Origin: Oscillospiraceae bacterium | GTDB lineage: Bacteria > Bacillota > Clostridia > Oscillospirales > Oscillospiraceae | Assembly: GCA_017516065.1 (NCBI GenBank) | Contig: JAFWDQ010000015.1 | Span: 124,001-188,000 of the forward strand | Direction of reading: 5' to 3' | DNA: 64,000 nucleotides | In this document: positions 34,699 to 43,459 of the stretch, piece by piece | Layout: each line of letters starts with the position of its first letter | How positions within the stretch are numbered: position 1 is the first letter of the stretch | Notes under the pieces: model-generated | Seen by the model: only the letters and a program-made list of their open reading frames with translations | The model's database searches: none | Told to the model about the DNA's origin: nothing | Program-made: the position numbers and the translations under genes

Positions 34699-34989
34699 AT
34701 GGCGAAGCGACCCGGTAGATCTGAAACTGACGACTTATACAAGGCGATTTTGACCCTGGAGACAGTAGAGGAGTGCCGTGCATTCTTCGATGACCTGTGC
34801 ACCATTGCGGAGCTGTCCGCCATGGAACAGCGCTTTGAAGTGGCTCAGCTGCTCAGCGAGGGCCTGATCTATAACGATATTCTCAGCCGCACCGGCGCCA
34901 GCAGCGCCACCATCAGCCGCGTGAACCGCTGTCTGCAGTACGGCACGGGAGGCTACCGGACGGCGCTGGACCGGCTGAAGACGGAATGA
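34699..34989 (+). CDS. YerC/YecD-type TrpR-like DNA-binding protein
   Basis: 96 residues of the TrpR/YerC superfamily: LYKAILTLETVEECRAFFDDLC, ELSAMEQRFEVAQLL, then helix-turn-helix GLIYNDILSRTGASSATISRVNRCL. The tryptophan-binding pocket need not be conserved; the ligand is unknown. GGGGAGG precedes ATG 34699. The next gene overlaps its stop (ATGA). Confidence 0.88.
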   Translation: MAKRPGRSETDDLYKAILTLETVEECRAFFDDLCTIAELSAMEQRFEVAQLLSEGLIYNDILSRTGASSATISRVNRCLQYGTGGYRTALDRLKTE

Positions 34990-35732
34990 GCGCCTACGAG
35001 ACCCTGGCCCCGGTCTACGACCGACTCACCGCCGACGTGGACTACGCGGCATGGGCGGACTATGTGGAGCGTCACTTCCGCAGGCAGAAACGGCCGGTCC
35101 GTACGGTGCTGGACCTGGCCTGCGGCACGGGGACCATGTCCTGCATCCTTGCGGGGCGGGGGTATGAACTCATCGGCGCGGATGCCTCGTCGGACATGCT
35201 GGCCGTGGCGGAGGAAAAAGCCAGGACAGCGGCGGGGGTCCGCCCTGTTTTTCTGTGCCAGTCCATGGAGCGGCTGGATCTGTACGGCACGGTGGACGCC
35301 TGCATCTGCCTGCTGGACAGCGTGAATTACGTGACGGAGCCCGCCAGACTGGCAAAGGCGTTCCGGCGGGTATGGCTGTTTTTGGAGCCCGGCGGCCTGT
35401 TCCTCTTCGACGTGGACACGCCGGAAAAGCTGCGGAGTCTGGACGGTCAGGTCTTTCTGGACGAGGACGACGACGTGTTCTGTCTCTGGCGTGGCGCCTG
35501 GTCGGAGAAGCGGCGGTGCTGCACCCTTGGGATGGACCTGTTCCTCCGTCAGGGGGAGATCTGGCGCCGGACCCAGGAGGAACACCGGGAGCGGGCCTAT
35601 GAGCCGGAGGAGCTGGAGACCATGCTGACGGAGGCAGGATTTGTCCGGATCCGCCGGTACGGCGAGCGAAAGATGCGCGCCCCCGGCCCCGGGGAACAGA
35701 GGATTTTTTTTACGGCGCAGAAGCCGGAGTAA
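34986..35732 (+). CDS. class I SAM-dependent methyltransferase
   Basis: 248 residues. Motif I VLDLACGTGTMSCIL (about 39-53), then LIGADASSDML, and the acidic motif DACICLLDSVNYV; a C-terminal beta region follows. The substrate is not evident; homologous Firmicutes proteins are small-molecule or protein methylases. ATG 34986 overlaps the stop of the TrpR-like gene, so these are co-expressed; hslO follows 21 bp downstream. Confidence 0.85.
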   Translation: MSAYETLAPVYDRLTADVDYAAWADYVERHFRRQKRPVRTVLDLACGTGTMSCILAGRGYELIGADASSDMLAVAEEKARTAAGVRPVFLCQSMERLDLYGTVDACICLLDSVNYVTEPARLAKAFRRVWLFLEPGGLFLFDVDTPEKLRSLDGQVFLDEDDDVFCLWRGAWSEKRRCCTLGMDLFLRQGEIWRRTQEEHRERAYEPEELETMLTEAGFVRIRRYGERKMRAPGPGEQRIFFTAQKPE

Positions 35733-35753
35733 TAGGGAACAGGGAGGAAACAC

Positions 35754-36635
35754 ATGGCGGACGAGCGGATCCATGCGATCGCGGCGGAAGGCCGGATCAA
35801 GGCGGTGGCAGTCACCGGCCGGGCGCTGGTAGAGCGTGCCCGGCAGATCCACCGTACCCTTCCCGTTGCCACGGCGGCCCTGGGGAGGACCCTGCTGGCC
35901 GCCTCTCTTCTGGGCAGCGACCAGAAGGTGGAGGGGGGCTCTCTGACCGTCCGCATCGGCGGCAGCGGCCCTCTGGGCGTCATCACCGTGACGGCTGACC
36001 CGGAGGGGAACGTCCGGGGCTATGTCCAGAATCCCGCCGTGGACCTGCCTCTGAAGGCCCCGGGCAAGCTGGACGTAGGCGGCGCCGTCGGTCTGCCCGG
36101 CCGTCTGACGGTGGTCCGGGACCTGGGCATGCGGGAGCCCTATGTGGGCAGCGTGGCCCTGGTCAGCGGCGAGATCGCCGAGGACGTCGCCTCCTACTGC
36201 GTCATCAGCGAGCAGGTGCCCACCGCCTGCGCTTTGGGCGTCCTGGTGGACCGGGACCAGTCGGTGCTGGCCGCCGGCGGCTATCTGCTGCAGCTGCTGC
36301 CCGGCGCGGGGGAGGACGTGGTGTCCCGTCTTGAGCAGAGTGTGGCGGAGGCAGGCCCTGTGACGCCGCTGCTGAATGACGGTCTGGACGCAGAAGGCCT
36401 GCTGCGCCGCGTCCTGAAGGGCTTTACCCCGGAGATCCTCACCCGGGAGAGCATAGAGTACCGGTGCTACTGCACCGAAGAGCGCGTTTCCCGGGCCCTG
36501 CTTTCCATGGGCAGGGAGGAGCTGGAATCCCTGATCCGGGAGCAGGGGGAGGCGGAGCTCACGTGCCAGTTTTGCGACAGAGTGTATCGCTATGACCGCG
36601 CCCGGCTGGAGGAGCTGCTGCGTCAGGCCCGCTGA
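35754..36635 (+). CDS. hslO: redox-regulated chaperone Hsp33
   Basis: 293 residues. N-terminal Hsp33 domain (GRALVERARQIH, ALGRTLLAASLLG, GSGPLGVITVTADPEGNVRGYV) and a C-terminal redox switch with four Cys: CYC near residue 239 and CQFC near 270. Oxidation releases zinc and activates holdase function. The switch spacing is normal. It ends the YerC-methyltransferase run. Confidence 0.95.
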   Translation: MADERIHAIAAEGRIKAVAVTGRALVERARQIHRTLPVATAALGRTLLAASLLGSDQKVEGGSLTVRIGGSGPLGVITVTADPEGNVRGYVQNPAVDLPLKAPGKLDVGGAVGLPGRLTVVRDLGMREPYVGSVALVSGEIAEDVASYCVISEQVPTACALGVLVDRDQSVLAAGGYLLQLLPGAGEDVVSRLEQSVAEAGPVTPLLNDGLDAEGLLRRVLKGFTPEILTRESIEYRCYCTEERVSRALLSMGREELESLIREQGEAELTCQFCDRVYRYDRARLEELLRQAR

Positions 36636-36679
36636 AGTCCTGCCGCAGTAAAAAAACACAAAAAAATCCGCTGTATGTC

Positions 36680-36708
36680 TTGACAGAACAGCAGACCTTT
36701 AGTATAAT
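36680..36708 (+). promoter_or_regulatory. consensus promoter of the tRNA cluster
   Basis: TTGACA (36680-36685), 17-nt spacer, TATAAT (36703-36708): a fully consensus sigma-A promoter 32 bp ahead of the first tRNA. Confidence 0.9.
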
Positions 36709-36740
36709 ACTCCTTGCCGTTTTGAGCGGATTAACGGTTC

Positions 36741-36816
36741 GGGAGCATAGCTCAGCTGGGAGAGCACATGCCTTACAAGCATGGGGTCACAGGTTCGAGC
36801 CCTGTTGTTCCCACCA
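36741..36816 (+). tRNA. tRNA-Val (anticodon TAC)
   Basis: 76-nt cloverleaf, acceptor GGGAGCA, anticodon loop CTTACAA with TAC, T-loop GGTTCGAGCC, encoded CCA. Confidence 0.95.
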
Positions 36817-36825
36817 CATTTATTT

Positions 36826-36902
36826 GGCCGAGTAGTTCAGTCGGTTAGAACGCTAGCCTGTCACGCTAGAGGTCGAGGGTTCGAGTCCCTTCTCGGTCGC
36901 CA
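36826..36902 (+). tRNA. tRNA-Asp (anticodon GTC)
   Basis: 77-nt cloverleaf, acceptor GGCCGAG with CTCGGTC, anticodon loop with GTC (GCCTGTCACG), discriminator G, encoded CCA. Confidence 0.95.
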
Positions 36903-36907
36903 TACAT

Positions 36908-36983
<76 letters not shown>

Positions 36984-36987
36984 TCGC

Positions 36988-37063
36988 GCGGGCGTAGCTC
37001 ATCTGGTAGAGCGCCACCTTGCCAAGGTGGAGGTAGCGAGTTCGAGCCTCGTCGCCCGCTCCA
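36988..37063 (+). tRNA. tRNA-Gly (anticodon GCC)
   Basis: 76 nt, acceptor GCGGGCG with CGCCCGC, anticodon loop TTGCCAA, encoded CCA. Confidence 0.95.
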
Positions 37064-37068
37064 TCCCC

Positions 37069-37142
<74 letters not shown>

Positions 37143-37178
37143 AAAAAAGCAGCAGGCAGAACGCCTGCTGCTTTTTTC
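37143..37178 (+). terminator. terminator of the tRNA operon
   Basis: A-rich left arm, GCAGCAGGC stem, loop AGAAC, GCCTGCTGC and six T; 15-bp stem counting the A/T pairs. Confidence 0.92.
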
Positions 37179-37661
37179 TGCCCCTGGGGCTCCGTCACAG
37201 CAGACTGCCGAAAATTTGTCTATTTTGCTGAAACATGTTCAGAAATGGAGAAAAACCCATTAAAAACAGGCGAAAACTTCCTCTTAAAGCCTTAAAAGGA
37301 ATTTTATGGAATAGCATGAAAGCGAAAGTCCTTTTCCTGCGCAAAAGCGAAAAAACATTGAAATATCAACAAAAATTAAAAAAATACAAAGGTTATGTTG
37401 TATATTCAAAACAAGGAATAGATGAAAATGTGACCTTAGTTTTGTGATATCTGTCAATAGACGATAGAAATGAAAATAGGTTACAATATAAATACATAAT
37501 AATGGTTGTTTTCAAAAAGAGAATGATTCTTATTCGCAGCCATCGTTATTGTGCTGCGGCAATTCGTGAGAACGAGGTCAGTTGCCGCGGCGCAGCTCCC
37601 AAGCGTCCCCTGGTATTAGTAAGCGGTTAGTCAAAAAATCAAAAAAAAGGAGAATGTATTT
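37179..37661 (+). promoter_or_regulatory. AT-rich leader/control region of the glycyl radical enzyme gene
   Basis: 480 bp without a supported gene, much richer in A/T than its surroundings. A 70-codon frame at 37235-37447 has no good ribosome site and Lys/Asn-rich composition and is not called. Near 37480-37495 TTACAATATAAA could hold a -10 element, with no convincing -35. TGTGA occurs twice at about 37429-37455. Close to the gene lies a hairpin with GCGGCAA (37556-37562) paired to TTGCCGC (37582-37588), with outer GCTGC/GCAGC. AAAAAAGGAG lies before the ATG. Confidence 0.5.
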
Positions 37662-40187
37662 ATGGGTGGACCGAGATTTAGACCTGTCAACGCTGATCTG
37701 ATGTGGAACCTGACCTGCCTGACCCCGAGAACGATTGAACTGAGAAGACAGCACGCTGAGGCGCCTGTCGTTATCTGCCCCGAGGACTCCTTCCTGTTCA
37801 CCGAGTCCTATAAGGAGACCGTTGGTCTGCCTGAGACCCTGCGTTATGCCTATGCTTATGAGAAGATCGTTGAGAATTGCCCGATCCTGATCCGGAAGGA
37901 AGAGCTGATCGTCGGCTCCCTGACCAAGGAGATCCGCGGCGCCAACCTGATCGCCGCTGAGTGCCCCGCCAACGTTCTTGATTCCATCGCCTCCGGCGGC
38001 TTCACCCGGAAGATGTCCGAGTGGACCAAGGCTGACATCTCCGAAGAGGATATGGTCAAGCTGAAGGCCGACGCTGAGTACTGGATGGAGCGCGTGCCTG
38101 AGCACGAGGTCAACAAGCTGCTTGTCCACGAGTTCGGCGAGGAGCATATGGACCTGATGATGGACCGTGCCATGATCTTCGAGGGCATCCCCTTCCGCGC
38201 TGAGACCGAGATGGGCCTGTGGGGCCCGATCTTCCCCGAGAGAATCGGCCGCGGCACCACCTCCTTCCGCGCCAAGCCCGTTCATGTTGGTCTGAACCAC
38301 ATCATCGACCTGTGCGAGAAGGAACTTGTTAAGATGGACACCGAGGGTTATTATCCCGGTTGCCTGACCAGAATCACCCCGGCCTACAAGAGATGCCTCA
38401 TCCGTGCGATGATCATCTGCGCCAAGGCCACCATCCGCTGGGCTGAGCGTCACGCTGAGGAAGCCCGCCGCATGGCCGCTCTGCCTGAGAACGCCGAGTA
38501 TAAGGACGTTCTGCTGCAGATCGCCGAGAACTGCGACTGGGTCCCCGCCAATCCGCCCAGAACCTATTGGGAAGCTGTTCAGTCCTATCGTTTCCTGAAC
38601 GCCTGCGACCAGAAGATCAAGCCCTATCGTAAGGACACCTGCCTGGGCCGTCTGGACCAGATCCTGTATCCGTACTATGAGGCTGATCTGCAGGCCGGCA
38701 AGATCACCCGTGAGTTCGCCGCTGAGATCCTCGGCTGCTTCTTCATCAAGCTGCGTGAGGGCGAGGGCTTCGATCCTGAGAAGCGCGAGGTCGCTCACTC
38801 CCAGGGCACCTTCCTCCCCGACATCACCATCTGCGGCCGCGACGAGCAGGGCCGTGACATGACCAACGAGATGAGCTACCTCGTCCTGCGCGTCATGGCC
38901 GACATGAAGTTCAACGAGCCCACCATCTACATCCGCTGCCACGACGGCATGAGCGATGACTTCTATCGTATGGCTGTTAAGGCCAACATGGAGCACCGCG
39001 GCGGCTGCCCCGCTTTCCTGAACGACGAGCTCGGCACCAGACGTTATCTGGACCGCGGCGTTGCTCTTGAGGATGCCTGCGACTGGAACTGCTCCGGCTG
39101 CCTGGCTTATCACCTGGACTGCGCTGAGCACACCGGCGGCTTCATGCACCTGAACCTGCTCAAGTGCTTCGAGATGGCCATGCGTGACGGCTATGAGCCG
39201 CGTTGGGGCAAGCAGTTTGGCCCGCACACCGGCGACTTCACCAAGATGAAGAGCGTCGACGAGATCCTGGAAGCCTGGTACAAGCAGATTGATTACTTCT
39301 GCGACCTGCTGAACAGAGACTATGCGATCCGTCGTTCTCTGGAGCTGTCCTATCCTCTGGTTTCCGGCCTGAACGGCGTTATGTGGTATGACTATGCTCT
39401 GGAGTATGGTGAGATCCCCGTCCGCGGCGGTACTCCGTATCCCATCACCGAGGCCATGTGGCTCGGCAACCGTGGTCAGACCGACGTGGCTGACTGCCTG
39501 GCCGCCATCCAGAAGGTCGTCTTCGACGACAAGAAGGCCACCCTGGCTGACGTCCTTGACGCCTGCAACAAGAACTTCGAGGGCTACGAGGACCTGCAGC
39601 AGATGCTGCTGAACGCTCCCAAGTACGGCAACGACGACGACTATGTCGATGACATCTTTGTCAAGCTGTGCACCAAGGTTGACGAGATCATGACCAAGCG
39701 TCCCGATCCCATCAACGGCCAGAAGGTGTTCCTGTTCAAGGGCGCCGCTTCCGCTCACGTGGTCTATGGTATGGTCTCCTGGGCTCTGCCCAACGGCCGT
39801 AACGCTGGCGTTTCCTGCAACGACGGCGCCGTCTCCGCCATGCCCGGCATGGACATCGAGGGCCCGACCGCTCTGATCAACTCCGCTTCCAAGTTCGACT
39901 TCTGGCAGTATGCCGGCGGCGTTCTGAACATGAAGTTCACGAAGGACCTGCTCGACAGCCCCGAGAAGATCGACAAGGTTATTGCTCTGATCAAGACCTT
40001 CCACCGCAGAGGCGGCTGGCACGTTCAGTTCAATATCCACAGCCAGGAAGACCTCGTCGCTGCCCGTCACGATCCCGAGAACTGGAAGGATCTGCTGGTC
40101 CGCGTCGGCGGCTATTCCGCCAACTTCGTCGACCTGCCGCTGCCGCTGCAGGACGAGATCATCCATCGTACCCCGCACGCTGTGTAA
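37662..40187 (+). CDS. glycyl radical enzyme of uncertain substrate (PFL/dehydratase superfamily)
   Basis: 841 residues. The C-terminal radical motif RVGGYSANF puts the glycyl radical on Gly817, 24 residues from the end. The thiyl-radical cysteine is expected at Cys480: RGVALEDACDW precedes it as RGVPLEDARDY precedes the GCVEP motif in known dehydratases, but here the motif reads SGCLAYHL, so the acid/base Glu two residues after Cys is Ala. PFL's Cys-Cys pair is also absent. So it is a genuine GRE, but not a clear PFL, CutC, propanediol/glycerol dehydratase, HypD or isethionate lyase. Codons are unusually T-ending (gct, gtt, cgt) compared with neighbours, a sign of very high expression. The activase gene follows; a hairpin terminator lies between. 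Confidence 0.9.
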   Translation: MGGPRFRPVNADLMWNLTCLTPRTIELRRQHAEAPVVICPEDSFLFTESYKETVGLPETLRYAYAYEKIVENCPILIRKEELIVGSLTKEIRGANLIAAECPANVLDSIASGGFTRKMSEWTKADISEEDMVKLKADAEYWMERVPEHEVNKLLVHEFGEEHMDLMMDRAMIFEGIPFRAETEMGLWGPIFPERIGRGTTSFRAKPVHVGLNHIIDLCEKELVKMDTEGYYPGCLTRITPAYKRCLIRAMIICAKATIRWAERHAEEARRMAALPENAEYKDVLLQIAENCDWVPANPPRTYWEAVQSYRFLNACDQKIKPYRKDTCLGRLDQILYPYYEADLQAGKITREFAAEILGCFFIKLREGEGFDPEKREVAHSQGTFLPDITICGRDEQGRDMTNEMSYLVLRVMADMKFNEPTIYIRCHDGMSDDFYRMAVKANMEHRGGCPAFLNDELGTRRYLDRGVALEDACDWNCSGCLAYHLDCAEHTGGFMHLNLLKCFEMAMRDGYEPRWGKQFGPHTGDFTKMKSVDEILEAWYKQIDYFCDLLNRDYAIRRSLELSYPLVSGLNGVMWYDYALEYGEIPVRGGTPYPITEAMWLGNRGQTDVADCLAAIQKVVFDDKKATLADVLDACNKNFEGYEDLQQMLLNAPKYGNDDDYVDDIFVKLCTKVDEIMTKRPDPINGQKVFLFKGAASAHVVYGMVSWALPNGRNAGVSCNDGAVSAMPGMDIEGPTALINSASKFDFWQYAGGVLNMKFTKDLLDSPEKIDKVIALIKTFHRRGGWHVQFNIHSQEDLVAARHDPENWKDLLVRVGGYSANFVDLPLPLQDEIIHRTPHAV

Positions 40188-40243
40188 TCAGCATCGCATT
40201 CAATCGCATCAAGTAGCAGCTTAGCTCCCGCTGGAGCTATAGA

Positions 40244-40280
40244 GGGGGCGGGTCTAATCAGACCCGCCCCCGTTTTCTCT
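40244..40280 (+). terminator. terminator/attenuator between the GRE and its activase
   Basis: 12-bp stem GGGGGCGGGTCT (40244-40255), loop AATC, complement to 40271, then GTTTTCT. A second small hairpin TAGCTCC/GGAGCTA lies just before. It would reduce expression of the activase relative to the enzyme. Confidence 0.8.
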
Positions 40281-40359
40281 ATATCAACACGCAGGCATCA
40301 CCCCCAATGCCCTGCCGAAGACGGCGGCGCAGCGGTGAGTCTGCCCAAGGAGGATTTAT

Positions 40360-41289
40360 ATGGCCGGAGAAACGGGCATGATCTATAATATCCAGAAGTA
40401 CAGTCTCGATGACGGCCCCGGCATTCGTACCATTGTTTTCATGAAGGGTTGTCCTCTGCGCTGCAAATGGTGTGCCAACCCCGAGTCTCAGGAGACGTTC
40501 CGCCAGGTCGGTCACCGTGCGTCCACCTGTGTGCTCTGCGGCAAGTGCTATATGGCCTGTCCCAAGAAGTGCATTACCCTCGCGCCCGACGATGAGCGTA
40601 AGGTCATCATCGACCACGACGTCTGCGACAACTGCGGCGCCTGCGTGGAGGTCTGTCTGCATGACGCCATGCGGTTCTATGGCCGTGTGGTGACGGTGGA
40701 CGAGGTCTGGAAAGAGGTCAAGAAGGACCTTCACTATTATTTCGACACCCACGGCGGCGTGACGATTTCCGGCGGTGAACCCATGTATCAGCCTGACTTT
40801 GTCGCGGCGCTCCTGAAGAAGTGCCGGTCTGAGGGCGTCCATACCGCCATCGAGACCTGCGGCTTTGTATCCCCCGAGAGCCTGGACAAGGTGCTCCCCT
40901 TTGTGGACCTGTTCCTGTTCGATATCAAGCATATGGACAGCGACGAGCACAAGAAGTGGACCGGCGGTCCCAATGAGCCCATCCAGCAGAACATCGAGAC
41001 GGTGGTGAAGGCCGGCAAGGACATCACGATCCGCTTCCCGATGATCCCCGGCGTCAATGACTCTCACGAGCACCTGGTCAAGCTCGCAGAACGCATGGTG
41101 GAGCTCAACGGCATGGCCAAGAAGCCCATCGGCATCGACATCATGCCGTTCCATAACTTCGGCGAGAACAAGTACCAGAACCTCGGCATGCCGTATTTCT
41201 TTGCAGGCATGGATCGTCCGCCTCAGGAGAAGAAGGACGAGGTCATGGAGATCATGACCAGCCACGGCATTACCTGCGTCGTTCGCTGA
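40360..41289 (+). CDS. glycyl radical enzyme activase (radical SAM)
   Basis: 309 residues. The radical SAM cluster motif is CPLRCKWC near residue 31-38 (C-x3-C-x2-C), preceded by SLDDGPGIRTIVFMKG typical of GRE activases. A ferredoxin-like insert with two Cys clusters follows (CVLCGKCYMACPKKC and CDNCGACVEVC), as in non-PFL activases. TISGGEPMYQPDF is the SAM-binding GGE motif. It installs the radical on Gly817 of the preceding enzyme. AAGGAGG precedes ATG 40360. Confidence 0.95.
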   Translation: MAGETGMIYNIQKYSLDDGPGIRTIVFMKGCPLRCKWCANPESQETFRQVGHRASTCVLCGKCYMACPKKCITLAPDDERKVIIDHDVCDNCGACVEVCLHDAMRFYGRVVTVDEVWKEVKKDLHYYFDTHGGVTISGGEPMYQPDFVAALLKKCRSEGVHTAIETCGFVSPESLDKVLPFVDLFLFDIKHMDSDEHKKWTGGPNEPIQQNIETVVKAGKDITIRFPMIPGVNDSHEHLVKLAERMVELNGMAKKPIGIDIMPFHNFGENKYQNLGMPYFFAGMDRPPQEKKDEVMEIMTSHGITCVVR

Positions 41290-41313
41290 ACGGAGCGCGC
41301 ATCAGACGAAAAC

Positions 41314-41353
41314 GAACTCTGCCGCGGTTATTCTGCGGCAGAGTTTTCTTTTT
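41314..41353 (+). terminator. terminator after the activase gene
   Basis: 10-bp stem ACTCTGCCGC (41316-41325) with GCGGCAGAGT (41335-41344), followed by a T-rich run. Confidence 0.88.
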
Positions 41354-41491
41354 CACTGTTCACAGAAATTTTTCATATCCGGGTATGTGCAAACAGAGGA
41401 TAATATGCTATACTAAGGCTCCAGAGGTATGCACGAGTGCCGTGCGTGCCGGATAGGATAGAAGATAGCACGGTTTTAAGGAGGGTTGGCC

Positions 41492-41899
41492 ATGAAGCTT
41501 GAACTGACGAAAAAGCAGTACCGCAGACTGTTGGATCTGGTTTATATCGGGAATTGGATCCTGAACTCCACCCGGGGCGAGGACCGGATCCCGGACTATG
41601 ACGTTGTGGAGAGTTTGCTGTTCGGGCAGGCCGCCACCCAGGGCATGGAGGCGCTGGCGGAGATCCGGAACGGAGAGATCGTTCCCTCCCGGGCTTTTTC
41701 CGAGGGCGGGATCCATGAGGCCATCATCAACTATGAAAACGCCGTCTTTTTCGACATCCTGGCGGAGGAACTGGCCCGCCGCGATATGGAGGAGGATCCG
41801 GCGACCCCGGCGGAGTACGCCGAGCTGGAGCAGAGGATCGACGCCTATATCGTGGAATTCGAGACCCACGGCACGGACAACATCCAGGTGGACATCTGA
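41492..41899 (+). CDS. hypothetical cytosolic protein
   Basis: 135 residues, acidic and mostly helical (KKQYRRLLDLVYIGNWILNS, then EGGIHEAIINYENAVFFDILAEELARRD). No signal peptide, no membrane segment, no catalytic motif that I recognise. AAGGAGG is 7 nt before ATG 41492; a TTG at 41486 is the alternative. A possible -10 TATACT is at 41409-41414. Single-gene unit between two terminators. Confidence 0.75.
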   Translation: MKLELTKKQYRRLLDLVYIGNWILNSTRGEDRIPDYDVVESLLFGQAATQGMEALAEIRNGEIVPSRAFSEGGIHEAIINYENAVFFDILAEELARRDMEEDPATPAEYAELEQRIDAYIVEFETHGTDNIQVDI

Positions 41900-41910
41900 T
41901 TTGAACATCA

Positions 41911-41949
41911 AAACGGCCTGCTGCATCTGGCAGCAGGCCGTTGTTTTTT
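41911..41949. terminator. bidirectional terminator
   Basis: 11-bp stem CGGCCTGCTGC (41914-41924) with GCAGCAGGCCG (41930-41940), flanked by A and T runs; lies between convergent genes. Confidence 0.85.
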
Positions 41950-41955
41950 GTGCTT

Positions 41956-43320
41956 CTACCCGGTAATCAACTTACGTGTGCGCCACTTGCCGCTGATGAG
42001 GTAGGGTACGACAAAAAAGACGGTGGTGTAACCGCCCACGGAGCAAGAGATCCAGAAGCCGTAGTAGCCCATGCCAAAGGTAATGCCCAGCAGGATCGCC
42101 AGGATGCCCCGGGAGAAGATGCACTCGGTGATGGCGATGCTCATGCCCAGCTTTGGGAAGCCGATGCCGCTGACCAGGGCCAGCAGGGGAGAGCGGACGG
42201 CGAAGCCGATGAAGGTGATCACCGCCATGGGTACGAACCGGGGAGCCAGTGCCAGCACCTCCGGATTCTGGTCGAAGATGCCGAAGATCGTTACAGGGAT
42301 CAGGATAATGATGATACACAGGATGATGGCAACGGCCAGGTTGATGGCCAGGATGATACCCATAGCCCGCTTGCAGCGTTCCGGTTTTCCGGCGCCCAGA
42401 TTCTGGCCGATGGTAGCGGCGCCTGCGGCGCAGAGGGAGGCGGTGATCACGTTGATGACACTGTTGAGCTTGTTGCCGATGCCGGTAACTGCGGTGACAA
42501 TGATACCGAAGCTGTTGATGTAGGAGCTGATAAAGATCAGGGAGATGGCGATGGTGGCATACTGGATGGCTGTGGGAATGCCCAGCTTCAGCTGCATGCG
42601 CACGCAGGCCGGGTCCGGCTTGAAGCTCGATGGCTTGAAGTCGAAGTGGAACGCCTCCCGCCGCTTGTAGAGGAAGCGCATGGCGAAGACAAACGCCACG
42701 ATCTGACCGATGATGGTGGCATAGGCGCTGCCGGCGGCTTCCATATGGAGAAGGACGACGAAGACGAAGTCCAGCACGATGTTGGTGATGCAGGCGATGG
42801 CGATGAACAGCAACGGATGCTTGGAGTCGCCCATGCCCCGAAGGATGGCGCTGGCCACGTTGTAGCCGAACATGGCGAACAGACCGATAAAATTGATGAT
42901 GAGATAGGCCTTGGCATGGGGATAGGTGGCCGGCTGGACGTTGAGCATGTGCAGCAAAGGGTTGACAAAGCAGATGCCCACGACGGTAAGGATCAGACCA
43001 ACCAGGATACAGAGGGTGAACATGGTGCCGATGGCCTTGTTCAAGGTCTCTGTCTGCTTTTTCCCCACGTATTGGGCGACGATGGTCTGGCAGGCCAGGC
43101 TCAGGCCGATATTGATAAAAAAGGGGAACTGGACCACGTCGCTGCCGATGGACACGCCGGTCAGAGCGTCGGTACCGGCAAAGCGGCCAATGAAGATCAT
43201 GTCCACGATGTTGTAGAGCGTCTGGAGGAAATTGGCCAGCATGATGGGGAGAGAGAACACAATCAGCTTTTGGGCCAGATTCCCCGTGGTCAGGTCACGG
43301 ATCATGGTTTTCTGAGCCAA
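41956..43320 (-). CDS. MATE-family multidrug/toxin exporter
   Basis: 454 residues, about twelve membrane helices in two repeats. MATE signatures: LIVFSLPIMLANFLQTLYNIVDMIFIGRF at the start (seen in short segments), LGIPTAIQYATI at the start of the second half, and NLGAGKPERCKR. Exports cationic compounds by Na+ or H+ antiport. The start is TTG 43320 with GGGAGG 9 nt upstream; ATG 43305 would be without a site. A PucR-type regulator gene is divergently oriented 139 bp away. Confidence 0.92.
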   Translation of the reverse strand: MAQKTMIRDLTTGNLAQKLIVFSLPIMLANFLQTLYNIVDMIFIGRFAGTDALTGVSIGSDVVQFPFFINIGLSLACQTIVAQYVGKKQTETLNKAIGTMFTLCILVGLILTVVGICFVNPLLHMLNVQPATYPHAKAYLIINFIGLFAMFGYNVASAILRGMGDSKHPLLFIAIACITNIVLDFVFVVLLHMEAAGSAYATIIGQIVAFVFAMRFLYKRREAFHFDFKPSSFKPDPACVRMQLKLGIPTAIQYATIAISLIFISSYINSFGIIVTAVTGIGNKLNSVINVITASLCAAGAATIGQNLGAGKPERCKRAMGIILAINLAVAIILCIIIILIPVTIFGIFDQNPEVLALAPRFVPMAVITFIGFAVRSPLLALVSGIGFPKLGMSIAITECIFSRGILAILLGITFGMGYYGFWISCSVGGYTTVFFVVPYLISGKWRTRKLITG

Positions 43321-43397
43321 GGAACGACACCTCCCGCGAAAATCCTTACAGTGTCTATTATACGGGAAATGACGAAAAAGGAAAGCCGATAAAGTGC

Positions 43398-43425
43398 TTG
43401 AAAAATTTTCTGTTCATGCTACAAT
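43398..43425 (+). promoter_or_regulatory. promoter of the PucR-type regulator with palindrome at -10
   Basis: TTGAAA (43398-43403), 16-nt spacer, TACAAT (43420-43425). CTACA-ATG-TGTAG at 43419-43431 is an inverted repeat covering the -10. A TATAAT for the divergent MATE gene lies at 43357-43362 (minus). Confidence 0.5.
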
Positions 43426-43459
43426 GTGTAGTATCAAAAAAACGAAGAGGGAATGCGGT

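Noticed and set aside
37235..37447. 70-codon Lys-rich frame in the AT-rich leader
   Set aside because: No good ribosome site, composition follows the AT-rich background; kept as part of the control region.
37578..40178. 866-codon open frame on the minus strand
   Set aside because: Antisense to the glycyl radical enzyme; product is a Val/Leu/Gly-rich shadow without recognisable domains.
37662..40187. Assignment as pyruvate formate-lyase
   Set aside because: No adjacent Cys-Cys active-site pair; the activase has the two-cluster insert of non-PFL systems.
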